Part shown: piece by piece, positions 26,498 to 34,352 of the stretch
Numbering within the stretch: the stretch's first letter is position 1
Layout of the letters: every line of letters begins with the position of its first letter
Source of the DNA: a bacterium
GTDB taxonomy: Bacteria; Zhuqueibacterota; Zhuqueibacteria; Zhuqueibacterales; Zhuqueibacteraceae
Direction: 5' to 3'
Length of the DNA: 55,915 nt
Assembly: GCA_023150945.1 (NCBI GenBank)
Contig: JAKLJX010000026.1
Span: 37,658 to 93,572, forward strand
Program-made: the position numbers and the translations under genes
Notes under the pieces: generated by a model
Databases searched by the model: none
What the model saw: the letters and a program-made list of their open reading frames with translations, nothing else
Told to the model about the DNA's origin: nothing

Positions 26498-26590
26498 GTG
26501 CAACGAAGAATTATGCGGCGGCTCACACTGACCCAGCGCCAACGGCTCTTCTGAACGCATCGCGCCGCATGAATTCTTAGATCGTTAGGC
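26498..26590 (-). repeat. attC-like site 1 (cassette boundary)
   Basis: 93-bp imperfect palindrome. The outer boxes on the plus strand are GTGCAAC (26498-26504) and GTTAGGC (26584-26590, a perfect GTTRRRY). The inner arms AACGAAGAATTATGCGGCG and the complement of CGCCGCATGAATTCTTAGAT pair with a few unpaired bases, as integron attC sites do. The 3' end of the DUF805 gene lies 20 bp beyond the right box, the usual place for attC if the array runs on the minus strand. Confidence 0.7.
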
Positions 26591-26610
26591 ATTTTCTAAA
26601 TAGTGATCCT

Positions 26611-27282
26611 TTAGGCTGTTTGAGTGCCTAATGGATCGTCGCCATACTGATTGACGCCGTGTGTCCCTCGAACAAAACCGAGGTATCCGAAAAACCAAAG
26701 AACACCAACGATAGGAATCAGTAAGATTAGCGACATCCAGCCGGATTTCGAACAGTCATGCCAGCGCTTGGCATATACGGCGAGGCTGATCCAGATACTC
26801 AAAATGAACCAGCCCGCGTAGACTATCCAAATGACTATTTTAGGAAATCCTTCGGCTTCCGATGTAAATGGAGCAAAGCCAAGGATCGTGCCTAACGGAG
26901 ACAAAATGCATAGCGATATCCAAAATGCTGATCGCGGTATACGGCCGGAAAAGGAGAAAAGGAGATCCATCACGTCGAGCTTCATGCGTGATCTACTCCA
27001 ATTAGAAAAAAGGAATAATCCGAAGCAGGCCGTCCCGAATAAGACAAACAAGTTGAATACGTCATACCAACGGTATATCTGCTGCGCATTGTCCGAGTGC
27101 CGTGCGATGAGCGAGATAATCAGGAAGCTGGGCCACGTGATAAGCGTGATAGAAGTAGATGCGACCAGCCATTCCTTTCCAATGAGATTCTTGGCTGAAC
27201 TCGCGAGGACAAGGGCGAGAATACTTGCCACGAGTGCCATCATAAGCTGAACATAGGGGAAAAATTCATTAACATTATTCAT
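26611..27282 (-). CDS. DUF805-type membrane protein in a cassette
   Basis: 223 residues from the ATG at 27282, chosen for AAAGGAG at good spacing. The first half has several transmembrane helices; the second is a DUF805 domain ('LLFSFSGRIPRSAFWISLCILSPLG', 'SLAVYAKRWHDCSKSGWMSLILLIPIVGVLWFF', 'GFVRGTHGVNQYGDDPLG'), recognisable by 'GRIPRSAFW', 'KRWHDCSKSGW' and the 'NQYGDDPL' end. DUF805 proteins sit in the inner membrane and are frequent in mobile and phage regions; their role is unknown. It lies between attC-like sites 1 and 2. Confidence 0.85.
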   Translation of the reverse strand: MNNVNEFFPYVQLMMALVASILALVLASSAKNLIGKEWLVASTSITLITWPSFLIISLIARHSDNAQQIYRWYDVFNLFVLFGTACFGLFLFSNWSRSRMKLDVMDLLFSFSGRIPRSAFWISLCILSPLGTILGFAPFTSEAEGFPKIVIWIVYAGWFILSIWISLAVYAKRWHDCSKSGWMSLILLIPIVGVLWFFGYLGFVRGTHGVNQYGDDPLGTQTA

Positions 27283-27510
27283 TTTAGATACTCCTTTCGC
27301 TTTTAGCCGTCGCGGTAGGGACACGGGTTTCCCCGTGCCCCCCGCACAGTTCCCGGCGTGCAGTTTTCCCGCACCGGGCTCTTCAGAGATACTCGCTTCC
27401 GCAATCCGGCTAGTGAGAGAATTGAAATCGTTGTTGCCCGTTGTGGATTTCCGTACTCCGTGACTATCCGATCCTATGGCGATTCATCAGCGCCCAGAAG
27501 GAAGCGCTTA
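27283..27510. other. Non-coding stretch before attC-like site 2
   Basis: No gene seen. The GC-rich segment 27315-27400 contains 'CACGGGTTTCCCCGTG', a self-complementary hairpin (CACGGG/CCCGTG), and differs in composition from the AT-richer genes on either side. Part of it ('acacgggtttcccc') recurs at 28100-28115. Confidence 0.4.
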
Positions 27511-27603
27511 GTTCAATGAAGAATGATGCGGCGACTCACACTGGCCCAGCGCCATCGGCCCATCTGAACATACTGCGTCGCATGAATTCTCAGACCGTTA
27601 GCA
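27511..27603 (-). repeat. attC-like site 2
   Basis: 93-bp palindrome with outer boxes GTTCAAT (27511-27517) and GTTAGCA (27597-27603) on the plus strand. The arms GAAGAATGATGCGGCGACTC and GCGTCGCATGAATTCTCAGA pair with bulges. It is the most diverged of the four direct copies but keeps the length. The stop of the 114-residue gene is about 34 bp to the right. Confidence 0.68.
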
Positions 27604-27636
27604 AATGTGTTCAGTCTTGCATTGGAAGCGGCAGAT

Positions 27637-27981
27637 CTATTCCCACTCAACACGTAAAGTGTTCCAAGCAGTATAACCACACAGAGTAATGACTCGTCTA
27701 TCGTCTGGATAATGCTTCCTTTTGTAAGCAAGCATCCTTTCGAGAATGTTTTCCCAGTCATCAGAGACAAGTTCTATTTTAATTGCTTTTTTGTTAATTG
27801 GAAAGCTCTTCAGTTGACTAGTGAGTTCGTTGTCAATCAAATAGTATGGTGATTTTGTATCTCGGTTCCACGCCACGTGAGCAAGAAACATCAAAATATG
27901 CATATGCTCAGAGTGAGCGTACCTCCTATCTCTAAGCCCTTGCATTGCAATTTCAATGATAATTTCAGATAGCTTTTTCAT
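27637..27981 (-). CDS. Cassette protein of unknown function
   Basis: 114 residues, AT-rich compared with the flanks. AGGAG lies 13 bases upstream of the ATG. The sequence starts with amphipathic helices ('MKKLSEIIIEIAMQGLRD', 'HSEHMHILMFLAHVAWNRD') and ends with a mixed region ('ILERMLAYKRKHYPDDRRVITLCGYTAWNTLRVEWE'). No signal peptide or membrane segment. I recognise no family. Length, composition and place between attC-like sites are typical of an integron cassette gene. Confidence 0.65.
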   Translation of the reverse strand: MKKLSEIIIEIAMQGLRDRRYAHSEHMHILMFLAHVAWNRDTKSPYYLIDNELTSQLKSFPINKKAIKIELVSDDWENILERMLAYKRKHYPDDRRVITLCGYTAWNTLRVEWE

Positions 27982-28205
27982 TGACTGATTTGTACTCCTG
28001 TGTTGTTGTCATTGTTCTTACCAAGCCGCTTATCTTTCGGAATTTCACGGCAGTCTGTCTTTACGCGAACGCCTTTTGATCGAATTTTGTGTCGCTGTAG
28101 AGACACGGGTTTCCCCCTCTCGTTGGTCTCCACAAATCACACTAATTCTGGTCGTTGAAAAGTATGCCACTTTATTGATACGCTGCAGCTAACTCACAGA
28201 AGCTG

Positions 28206-28988
28206 GTGCGTCATCCGAAGTCTGACGGTTGCCAGCTTGGCTTCTTCGGCGTGCTGCAAACCTGGGCGCGCGATTTGGCATATCATCCGCATCTGCACTT
28301 CATCGTTGCCGGCGGCGGTTTGTCGCCAGATGGGATGAGGTGGCTGCCGGTGCGGGGGAAGTTTCTCGTGCCGGTCAAAGCGCTGTCGAAGATTTTCCGC
28401 GCCAAGTTTCGTGATGCGCTCAAGAAGAAGCCCGAGCTGTTTAGTCAAGTGCCGTCAGAAACCTGGAAAAAGGATTGGGTCGTCGATTGCCGGCCCCACG
28501 GCTCCGGCGAACGCGCGCTCAAATATCTCGCGCCTTACATCTTTCGCGTAGCCATCAGCAACCGCCGCTTGTTGAGATTAGAAAACGGCAACGTCACGTT
28601 TCAATATCGCGACGGCGAGACCAAGCGATTCAGGACGAAAACCGTCGCGGCGGAAGAGTTCACCCCGTGAGATAATCATAACCCTGATTAAAAGGCTCCT
28701 CAAACATAGCAGTATCTCACGGGGTGAATTCGTCGTTTTTTACAGCACGTTCTGCCGCACCGTTTTGTTAAAGTGCGCTACTACGGCTTCCTGTCTTCGT
28801 CGCATCGGAAGCGTTTGGAGAAAGTCAAAGCACTGCTGAACATCAAACCCGTCGCGACAGAGCCAACCGACGTTGCCGGCACGGAAGCGCCCGAAGCGTG
28901 CGAAGCTCACGCCGTGCGTTGTCCCAAATGCGGCGGCGTCATGAAACTGGTTGGTGAAATAGAGCCCAAACGGACCCGATCGCCGTAA
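28206..28988 (+). pseudogene. IS91-family transposase fragment, interrupted
   Basis: The frame from about 28190 has the HUH motif and following core of IS91/IS801-type transposases ('WARDLAYHPHLHFIVAGGGLSPDGMRWLPVRGKFLVPVKALSKIFRAKF', 'CRPHGSGERALKYLAPYIFRVAISNRRLL', 'VTFQYRDGETKRFRTKTVAAEEF'). It is cut at 28656 by a 76-bp palindromic insert that brings in a stop codon. The rest resumes at about 28732 in another frame ('LPHRFVKVRYYGFLS' in sense, then a C-terminal zinc-finger-like 'CPKCGGVMKLVGEI'). The N-terminal third is missing. A second, minus-strand fragment of the family lies at 32.2-32.7 kb. Confidence 0.8.
28656..28731. mobile_element. 76-bp palindrome-ended insert inside the IS91 transposase
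   Basis: Bounded by 19-bp inverted repeats: GAGTTCACCCCGTGAGATA (28656-28674) and, on the other strand, GAATTCACCCCGTGAGATA (28713-28731), with one mismatch. The 38 bases between them are AT-rich. It interrupts the transposase exactly after 'VAAEEF'. Size and ends fit a MITE-like miniature element or the folded tip of a single-stranded transposition event. Confidence 0.6.
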
Positions 28989-29045
28989 TCGCATCAGGGC
29001 AGTGACTTGAAATTCACGTGTTGATCGCAGGGCAAGATTTGGGGT

Positions 29046-29244
29046 GTCACGGGAGAAGTACGCCCTGGACGTTCGTCAATGCCATGTCGGGCATGTAAAA
29101 AAAACGTCGGGCATGATGAAAAAACTGTCAAAGAACATTTCCATCCACTTCAAGCAAGTCCCTCGGCTCATCTCACCGGTGGCCTTGAACCCTTCGCCAC
29201 AGCTCATCCTTGATTCAAAGCTCAAATAAATAGGAAAGCGCTTA
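29046..29244 (+). repeat. Long repeat segment leading into attC-like site 3
   Basis: Same arrangement as 26266-26497: 'gagaagtacgccctgg', 'gatgaaaaaactgtcaaaga', then 'AAAGCTCAA' and 'AAAGCGCTT' at the attC boundary. It also contains a small internal duplication of 'cgtcgggcatg' (about 29084-29095 and 29105-29115). Confidence 0.6.
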
Positions 29245-29336
29245 GTTCAACGCAGAATTATGCGGCGGCTCACGCTGAGCTCATTCCGGAGGTCTGTGCT
29301 GGATATCGCGCCGCACGAATTCTTATCTCGTTAGCG
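29245..29336 (-). repeat. attC-like site 3
   Basis: 92 bp. Outer boxes on the plus strand are GTTCAAC (29245-29251) and GTTAGCG (29330-29336); on the minus strand the closing box is a perfect GTTRRRY (GTTGAAC). Arms: AACGCAGAATTATGCGGCGG against CGCCGCACGAATTCTTATCT. About 90% identical to site 4 across its whole length. From 29337 to 29490 no gene is seen. Confidence 0.7.
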
Positions 29337-29490
29337 CCGCCGGTTATCTTTCGTAACGAATTTAACATCTTTATTACGACAAAACTATATTTTTTATGTG
29401 CTTCTTTGGCTCCATCAATATCTGTTGAATTTTCTCTTCGCGGATTTTTGATTCCAGATTAAGAAACAATTTAGCGCGTTCGCCAAATAA

Positions 29491-31416
29491 TCAAGATTTC
29501 CTAAGCGTTGTATCTAGTAGTGCCCATGCAATTCCTTCATACAAATCAGCGATCCAGTATGTTTCCTCCTTGTTGGCGCCCAACATAGATGCTCTTTGTG
29601 CCACTGCAAGCCAAGGAATTTGTTTTGGAATTGTCGGTTTTTCATTAGGGGCAAAAGGCACGTAATGGCCAACAAGCCCAAGTTCAGGTGGTGTGAGTAA
29701 ATCTTCGTAGACTGGCACAAACTCTGACCAGACTTGCTGGGCTGACTCATTTGACCATGCGAGACCACATACAACAAGTTCGACTGGTGAATAACGATAT
29801 GCATCTGGATTCCGACTAATGAAATCAGTATTGGAGTTGAACTTATATAAAGCTCCACCGGCAAACCGATTTATTTCAACAGAAATGGGGATTTGTGTAG
29901 AAGCTCCAACTTCAGCTAATTGCTGCTTCCGGGCAGAGGAAAGTGAAATATATAACCCTTCAAAAATTCCTCCTTTTAGGATTATTTTACGACCTAATTT
30001 TATAAACGTATTCTCAAACTTCGAATCAAGCGTAGACCGCTTACTTTTCTCAGAACGGCCCGAATTCATCGAGTAAATAAGAAGATTTCCATCCCATCGT
30101 TTTATTGAGGATAATTTGTTTTCCATCCAGACCCGCTTCATCCAGTGAAACCCTCGCCCAATCGCTCCCCGTAGATTCTGGTCAGCAACAAGCCAAGCTA
30201 ATAAAGGAAGTGCTGCGAAATGCTGAAAGAGCAGAAAGCACAGTCCGAATAGAAACCCTGCGCAACCTAACGAAGCGCGGTGAATAGAGGCCTCATTTCG
30301 CCTCAACTTGCCAATAATGAAGAGGACTACATAAACTATGCCAGTAGCAATCAACCAGATCGTCTGCGCGAATAGCGTTGCTATACAGCAAAATATCAAC
30401 ACTACAATTGGCACCAACCAATGCGTGCGAATCTCCGAATTCGTCATTTCGCTGTCTAAACCCTCAATAGTCGAGAGCTGGTCAGCTAGCACGACGCCAA
30501 AAGGAATGGCCATGAGGCCCAACGGTGGAGAGATTAGCGAAGCGAACCCTATTGAAGCAAATACTGGTTGCATACTGTAGATCTTATCATTTAGTTCAAA
30601 ATTCCTCATCACCAAAGGAAAGGCCATTACCAAAGGGGATCGTACGAAGGTGGTGATGCTCTCACACACGCCTGCACGTCTAGCGAGAAAACCAGTGCCT
30701 CCCATCACAAAAAGAGTAAACCACAAAGTGAAACTGTATGACCAAAGGAAAAGAGGAATTATCACGAGTCCGATTAGCAACGGAATTGGGTCTGGATATT
30801 GCAAAGAATGTTTTGAAAGAAAACGGGTGGTAAAGAAAGCCGTGGGTGAAAGGACAGCAATCAGAATTATAAGCGCCACATTGTATGGTAGGACACCAGA
30901 TCGCTCAAGGATCTCTGCAAGATCAAACCAGAATGTAGAAAGGAAGATCGGAATCGAGATCGCAATGATCAACTGGAGCTTGCGTCGATTGAGAGTGTCT
31001 GGAACTCGAATAAGGTACAAAAGTGCAACTACAGCGCACACCACAAAATAAAGGCCCAACCCAAACGCGGAGGCCCTCATTATCGAGTTTCGTTGCAAAA
31101 TGAGAAACGGCTCAAGAAAGGGCACACCGAATGAGGCTGCTAACAGAATGCGTGAAATAACAGGAGTTGGGTTAAAGCCAATAATGTAACCGATAAGCAA
31201 TGTGACAAAGGCGACGACCATCTGTGGCAAAAAGTATTCAGAAATGAGCGTATCATACCATAGAATTGGTAATATGAATATCAAGAATACCATTATTGAA
31301 GGCCATTTCCCGAAGGTGTGCGAGTGCTTAAATAGGCTGCCAAGAAAGAAGCAGGGAACAAACACTGCGAGGAGGTAGATAAGCCAAGTGGCTATGTAGT
31401 TAATTATGTCTCCCAT
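29491..31416 (-). CDS. Large polytopic membrane protein of unknown function in a cassette
   Basis: 641 residues, AT-rich. The first ~410 residues hold about twelve to fourteen hydrophobic helices, beginning 'WLIYLLAVFVPCFFLGSLF' and ending 'GCAGFLFGLCFLLFQHFAALPLLAWLVA'. The remaining ~200 residues are soluble and probably cytoplasmic ('GRKIILKGGIFEGLYISLSSARKQQLAEVG', 'DAYRYSPVELVVCGLAWSNESAQQVWSEFVPVYEDLLTPPELGLVGHYV', 'ASMLGANKEETYWIADLYEGIAWALLD'). I recognise no family; a transporter or a membrane-anchored sensor would both fit. It is unusually long for an integron cassette gene. There is a 154-bp gap between its stop and attC-like site 3. Confidence 0.7.
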   Translation of the reverse strand: MGDIINYIATWLIYLLAVFVPCFFLGSLFKHSHTFGKWPSIMVFLIFILPILWYDTLISEYFLPQMVVAFVTLLIGYIIGFNPTPVISRILLAASFGVPFLEPFLILQRNSIMRASAFGLGLYFVVCAVVALLYLIRVPDTLNRRKLQLIIAISIPIFLSTFWFDLAEILERSGVLPYNVALIILIAVLSPTAFFTTRFLSKHSLQYPDPIPLLIGLVIIPLFLWSYSFTLWFTLFVMGGTGFLARRAGVCESITTFVRSPLVMAFPLVMRNFELNDKIYSMQPVFASIGFASLISPPLGLMAIPFGVVLADQLSTIEGLDSEMTNSEIRTHWLVPIVVLIFCCIATLFAQTIWLIATGIVYVVLFIIGKLRRNEASIHRASLGCAGFLFGLCFLLFQHFAALPLLAWLVADQNLRGAIGRGFHWMKRVWMENKLSSIKRWDGNLLIYSMNSGRSEKSKRSTLDSKFENTFIKLGRKIILKGGIFEGLYISLSSARKQQLAEVGASTQIPISVEINRFAGGALYKFNSNTDFISRNPDAYRYSPVELVVCGLAWSNESAQQVWSEFVPVYEDLLTPPELGLVGHYVPFAPNEKPTIPKQIPWLAVAQRASMLGANKEETYWIADLYEGIAWALLDTTLRKS

Positions 31417-31583
31417 GATAGCCTATGACTCGGAAAATATCTATTGTGGATCGGTCATGTGAAAATGACTAACTTCAACTGAAACAATTGATGATCAAAC
31501 ACCTTGTTCTCCTACGCGACGCCGCAGAGTGAAATAGACGTCATCAGAGGTTTCATCTATTTGGTACACATATATTTGTAATT

Positions 31584-31943
31584 TCAAAAGACTAGGATAA
31601 GCCAGATGCCAAACCAAATTATGGAGCAACCAGCAAACACCATCTGTGCAGTTCCGATATCGCCCTGTGCAAACTGATCCATTCGAAAAAGATTTGCCGG
31701 AATATTCTGTAAAAAATTAGGTGACTCACCTATCTCTCGAATACGTTCGTAAGGATCCCCAAATCTCTTTTGAATAACCTCCATTCGACGCTTCCACTCC
31801 CTCTTCATCCATCGTGAGACTAAGAACAATAAAATCGCCCCAATCAGAGCAATGTGCTTAAGAGGACCCGTCAAAGTTCCAAGCATGACAAAAAACAAGA
31901 TGCCCGTTATTATCAGTACAACGAATGCTAGTAACGAGAACAT
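31584..31943 (-). CDS. Small membrane protein of unknown function
   Basis: 119 residues with AAGGAG seven bases before the ATG. Two hydrophobic helices at the N-terminus ('LLAFVVLIITGILFFVMLGTL', 'HIALIGAILLFLVSRW'), a basic helical stretch ('MKREWKRRMEVIQKRFGDPYERIREIGESPNF') and a last hydrophobic helix ('VFAGCSIIWFGIWLILVF'). No family recognised. It is encoded 167 bp upstream of the 641-residue membrane protein on the same strand, and the two may work together. Confidence 0.68.
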   Translation of the reverse strand: MFSLLAFVVLIITGILFFVMLGTLTGPLKHIALIGAILLFLVSRWMKREWKRRMEVIQKRFGDPYERIREIGESPNFLQNIPANLFRMDQFAQGDIGTAQMVFAGCSIIWFGIWLILVF

Positions 31944-32190
31944 AACAACGCTCCTTGAAGTCTACCCAACTAATTTTTGGATCGCCGCTAACCTCAGCTT
32001 GAACGGCTTGGCGATGAGAGGGCAGGGCGCCCTGCTGCATTATGATACTTTTTTCGTCGCCAGCCCTTGCGGCCCCACCACCCGAGCCAAGGCCGTTCCA
32101 AGCTGCTGTTGAACGAAGCCCCTGGCCCTCGCTGCGAGCAGCTAGGCCGCTATGGTATTTCTACGGCCTGTTTTCCCTCGTTTATTGACG

Positions 32191-32739
32191 TTACGACGTG
32201 TCCGGCTGCCCGGCCACGGCGCGCATCGCCAGGCTTGGAAGGGGAATCGCCACTGGCCGCAGCGTGCCAATGCGGCAGTGGGGACACTTAGACTCGGAGT
32301 CATTGGAATCCTGCTCTCCGTCTGTGGTCATCTCGGACGTCATCCCCTCGTCGCTGCTCGCGACTCCCAAAGCCCGCCGTGCCATTTCCAGCTTTTTCTC
32401 CCGCACGTTCGCTGCCAGGAAGCCACCGTAGCGAATCTTGAGGAATCGTTTCGGCAGGGTGTGATTCAAGAAACGGCGAATGAACTCCTCCGCCGATAAG
32501 GTGATCACCTCCGGCCGGCCATTATTCCGGTAATCTTTCCCCAGCAACTGAATCTGGCCGTTGGCAATGCTCAAGAGACGATTGTTCGTCAACGCCACCC
32601 GGTGGGTGTAGCGGCCGACATACTTGATCACCTGCTCTGGACCGCCAAACGGCCGTTTCACATACACGAGCCAGCGATCATGAGCAAGATCATTGAGATA
32701 GTATTCGAACACCAGCCCCGCGACAAGTGGAGCCGGCAT
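32191..32739 (-). pseudogene. C-terminal fragment of an IS91-family transposase
   Basis: About 180 residues: 'HDRWLVYVKRPFGGPEQVIKYVGRYTHRVALTNNRLLSIANGQIQLLGKDY', 'AEEFIRRFLNHTLPKRFLKIRYGGFLAANVREKKLEMARRAL', then an acidic stretch and a zinc-finger-like 'CPHCRIGTLRPV'. The N-terminal catalytic part is missing: at 32733 it abuts the repeat that leads into attC-like site 4. The sequence differs clearly from the plus-strand fragment at 28.2 kb, so two separate IS91 elements are represented. 31944-32190 appears to be its trailing non-coding end. Confidence 0.78.
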
Positions 32740-32810
32740 GCCGTGATCACGACCCTCCGCATCTCCACCTCAACCTTGATGCAAAGCTCAATCCAATAGG
32801 GAAGCGCTTG
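32733..32810 (+). repeat. Repeat segment leading into attC-like site 4
   Basis: About 85% identical by eye to 26421-26497 over 77 bp, ending AAGCTCAATCCAATAGGGAAGCGCTTG at the attC boundary (key parts AAGCTCAATCC and GAAGCGCTT). The IS91 fragment stops where this repeat begins. Confidence 0.62.
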
Positions 32811-32902
32811 GTTCAACGAAGAATTATGCGGCGGCTCACGCTGTGCCAATTCCGGAGGTCTGTGTTGGGTATCGCGCCGCACGAATTCTTATCTCGTTAG
32901 TG
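32811..32902 (-). repeat. attC-like site 4
   Basis: 92 bp. Plus-strand boxes are GTTCAAC (32811-32817) and GTTAGTG (32896-32902). Arms AACGAAGAATTATGCGGCGG and CGCCGCACGAATTCTTATCT pair with bulges. The DinB-like gene runs into the right arm: its last codons (CTA ACG AGA TAA) lie inside the palindrome, a feature typical of cassette genes. Confidence 0.72.
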
Positions 32903-33374
32903 CCGCCTCTCGCGACGCCGAGAGTGCCTTCTTGAGAATGACGATCTGGCCCGCATGGTACAGGTCGTGCTGAGGCGCGCCGCAGAACTGAATGTACGCC
33001 GGGTACTCGGAACCCAGCTCCTCTGAAAGGCGCTGGACGGGGAAGGCTCGCACGGCGCTCTGGAGCTGCTGATTCAGTTGCTCCAAGTTGTCCTGGCTCT
33101 CGCGCCAGGCCGCCGCACTAAACTCCGTCACTGGAGGCCACGCTTCCTCCGGCGAGAGCTGCGCACGCTCTCCGCGAACCCGCCGAAGAACCAGGTTGTA
33201 CCCGCCGATCAGGTGAAGAACGATCTCCCAAATGCTGTGAGCGCCGGGTATCGGATGAGCTGCCGCGTCTTCCACCGAAACACCCACGAGCACTTCGCGC
33301 ACCGAAGGCCCATGCCAGGACTCACCCCAAAAGGCTCGGCTGATCTGATCTGCGATGATCTTCATATCCAGCAT
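32889..33374 (-). CDS. DinB-like four-helix-bundle protein in a cassette
   Basis: 161 residues; CGGAGAATCG precedes the ATG at 33374. The family marks are an N-terminal helix with 'SWHGPSVREVLVGVSVEDAAAHPIPGAHSIWEIVLHLIGGYNLVLRRV' (first metal His) and a C-terminal 'CGAPQHDLYHAGQIVILKKAL' (two more His), the DinB/YfiT metal triad arrangement. Such proteins are metal-dependent thiol transferases or damage-induced proteins of unknown role; this one is not DNA polymerase IV. The 3' end lies inside attC-like site 4 and the 5' end is only 25 bp from an inverted fifth site. Confidence 0.82.
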   Translation of the reverse strand: MLDMKIIADQISRAFWGESWHGPSVREVLVGVSVEDAAAHPIPGAHSIWEIVLHLIGGYNLVLRRVRGERAQLSPEEAWPPVTEFSAAAWRESQDNLEQLNQQLQSAVRAFPVQRLSEELGSEYPAYIQFCGAPQHDLYHAGQIVILKKALSASREAALTR

Positions 33375-33398
33375 CGATTCTCCGATTCAAATAGGTCG

Positions 33399-33522
33399 CC
33401 CTAACACTCAGGATTTTATGTGGCGTTGAGCAGGGGAGGCGCTCAGTAGAATCACCGGCCCTCATCCCCGTCGCAGCGCTCGATACGTGCACGGCTCAAT
33501 GCCGCATAAAATCGGGTTGAAC
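33399..33522 (+). repeat. attC-like site 5, in the opposite orientation
   Basis: 124 bp. It opens CCCTAAC (33399-33405) and closes GTTGAAC (33516-33522, a perfect GTTRRRY). Arms: AGGATTTTATGTGGCGTTGAGC (residual 33409-33430) against the complement of GGCTCAATGCCGCATAAAATCGGG. It has the same core boxes as sites 1-4 read on the minus strand, but different arm sequences and a longer centre. Confidence 0.62.
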
Positions 33523-34352
33523 GTTGCCGGTTCCGCGCCTGCGGATATGGGTATCCAATCCGCGCCTTTATCTATTCACATGAGTCTTTTCGGGCGATAT
33601 TTGCAGGTCATTCTGTCAATTCGCTCGCCCAGCATGAAATCGACCGTAATCGTCAATCTTATCTTCATTGCTAATGCCAGTTTTTTCAAAACAGGGCGTA
33701 CTTCTCCGGCTTCCCCTACTTGGCCTTTTAAAAATGGGTTTTGCCTTCGATTCACACATTATTCCGCTCACGGAATCAGGATGAATTTGATCCGTCAGCG
33801 GATCAAACTCTATATGGTGAACGGCAAACAGTGAATCTTGGCCGAGCAATCGTGAGTGGCAAACTGCCGAGAAGGGAACGAGACCCTGGCTGGGAGGAGC
33901 AGGCGTGAAGCGGCCCTGAAGTGGCACGCGATAGGAAAAACTCTGACCCAAAGGCAACGATGGAGCATTCACGGAGGGACTCCTCGTTTCTGCCGGCATT
34001 CCGGATGGTTGCATGGGGCAGCCGCCTTATTTGTTGGCCGGAAGATGCAAAGACACTGAGAAAGAAGCAAGCCAGATTTTCAAATTCGCCAGGATTTTGT
34101 GGGGTTCGCCGGAACCACGTCATTGGTGATTCGCCGGGGCAGGAAGGTCGGTCTGCCGGACGAGAGAGGTATTGCTTTTTAGTTCGAAGACAGTCTCATC
34201 CCGGGGCGCAGTTGAAACAACGCGCCAAGGTATCGGTCTGAAGGCCGTTGATATGCTTGCCGTTCTTTCAATTCATCATGTTGAGGCAACGCTCGGCGAT
34301 CAGCGAAATTTCTTCTCATCTCCCGCATTGGGTGGGAAGCGTGATACTGAAC
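33523..34352. other. Gene-free stretch between the cassettes and the protease locus
   Basis: No convincing gene on either strand. One perfect hairpin, TTTGATCCG-TCAG-CGGATCAAA, at 33786-33807. The region separates the cassette array from the last gene of the long minus-strand run and may hold that run's terminator, though no stem with a T tract on the minus strand is evident. Confidence 0.45.

Noticed and set aside
27305-27400. Remnant of a group II intron or its reverse transcriptase flank.
   Set aside because: Only a vague resemblance of a GC-rich segment with CACGGGTTTCCCCGTG; no reverse transcriptase frame and no domain V hairpin could be drawn.
26498-32902. The repeated palindromes as a CRISPR array.
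   Set aside because: The copies are 92-93 bp, palindromic, imperfect and 0.9-3.5 kb apart with genes between them. There are no regular short spacers and no cas genes.
32889-33374. DNA polymerase IV (dinB) from the DinB-like label.
   Set aside because: The protein is a 161-residue four-helix DinB/YfiT-type protein with a His triad, unrelated to Y-family polymerases.
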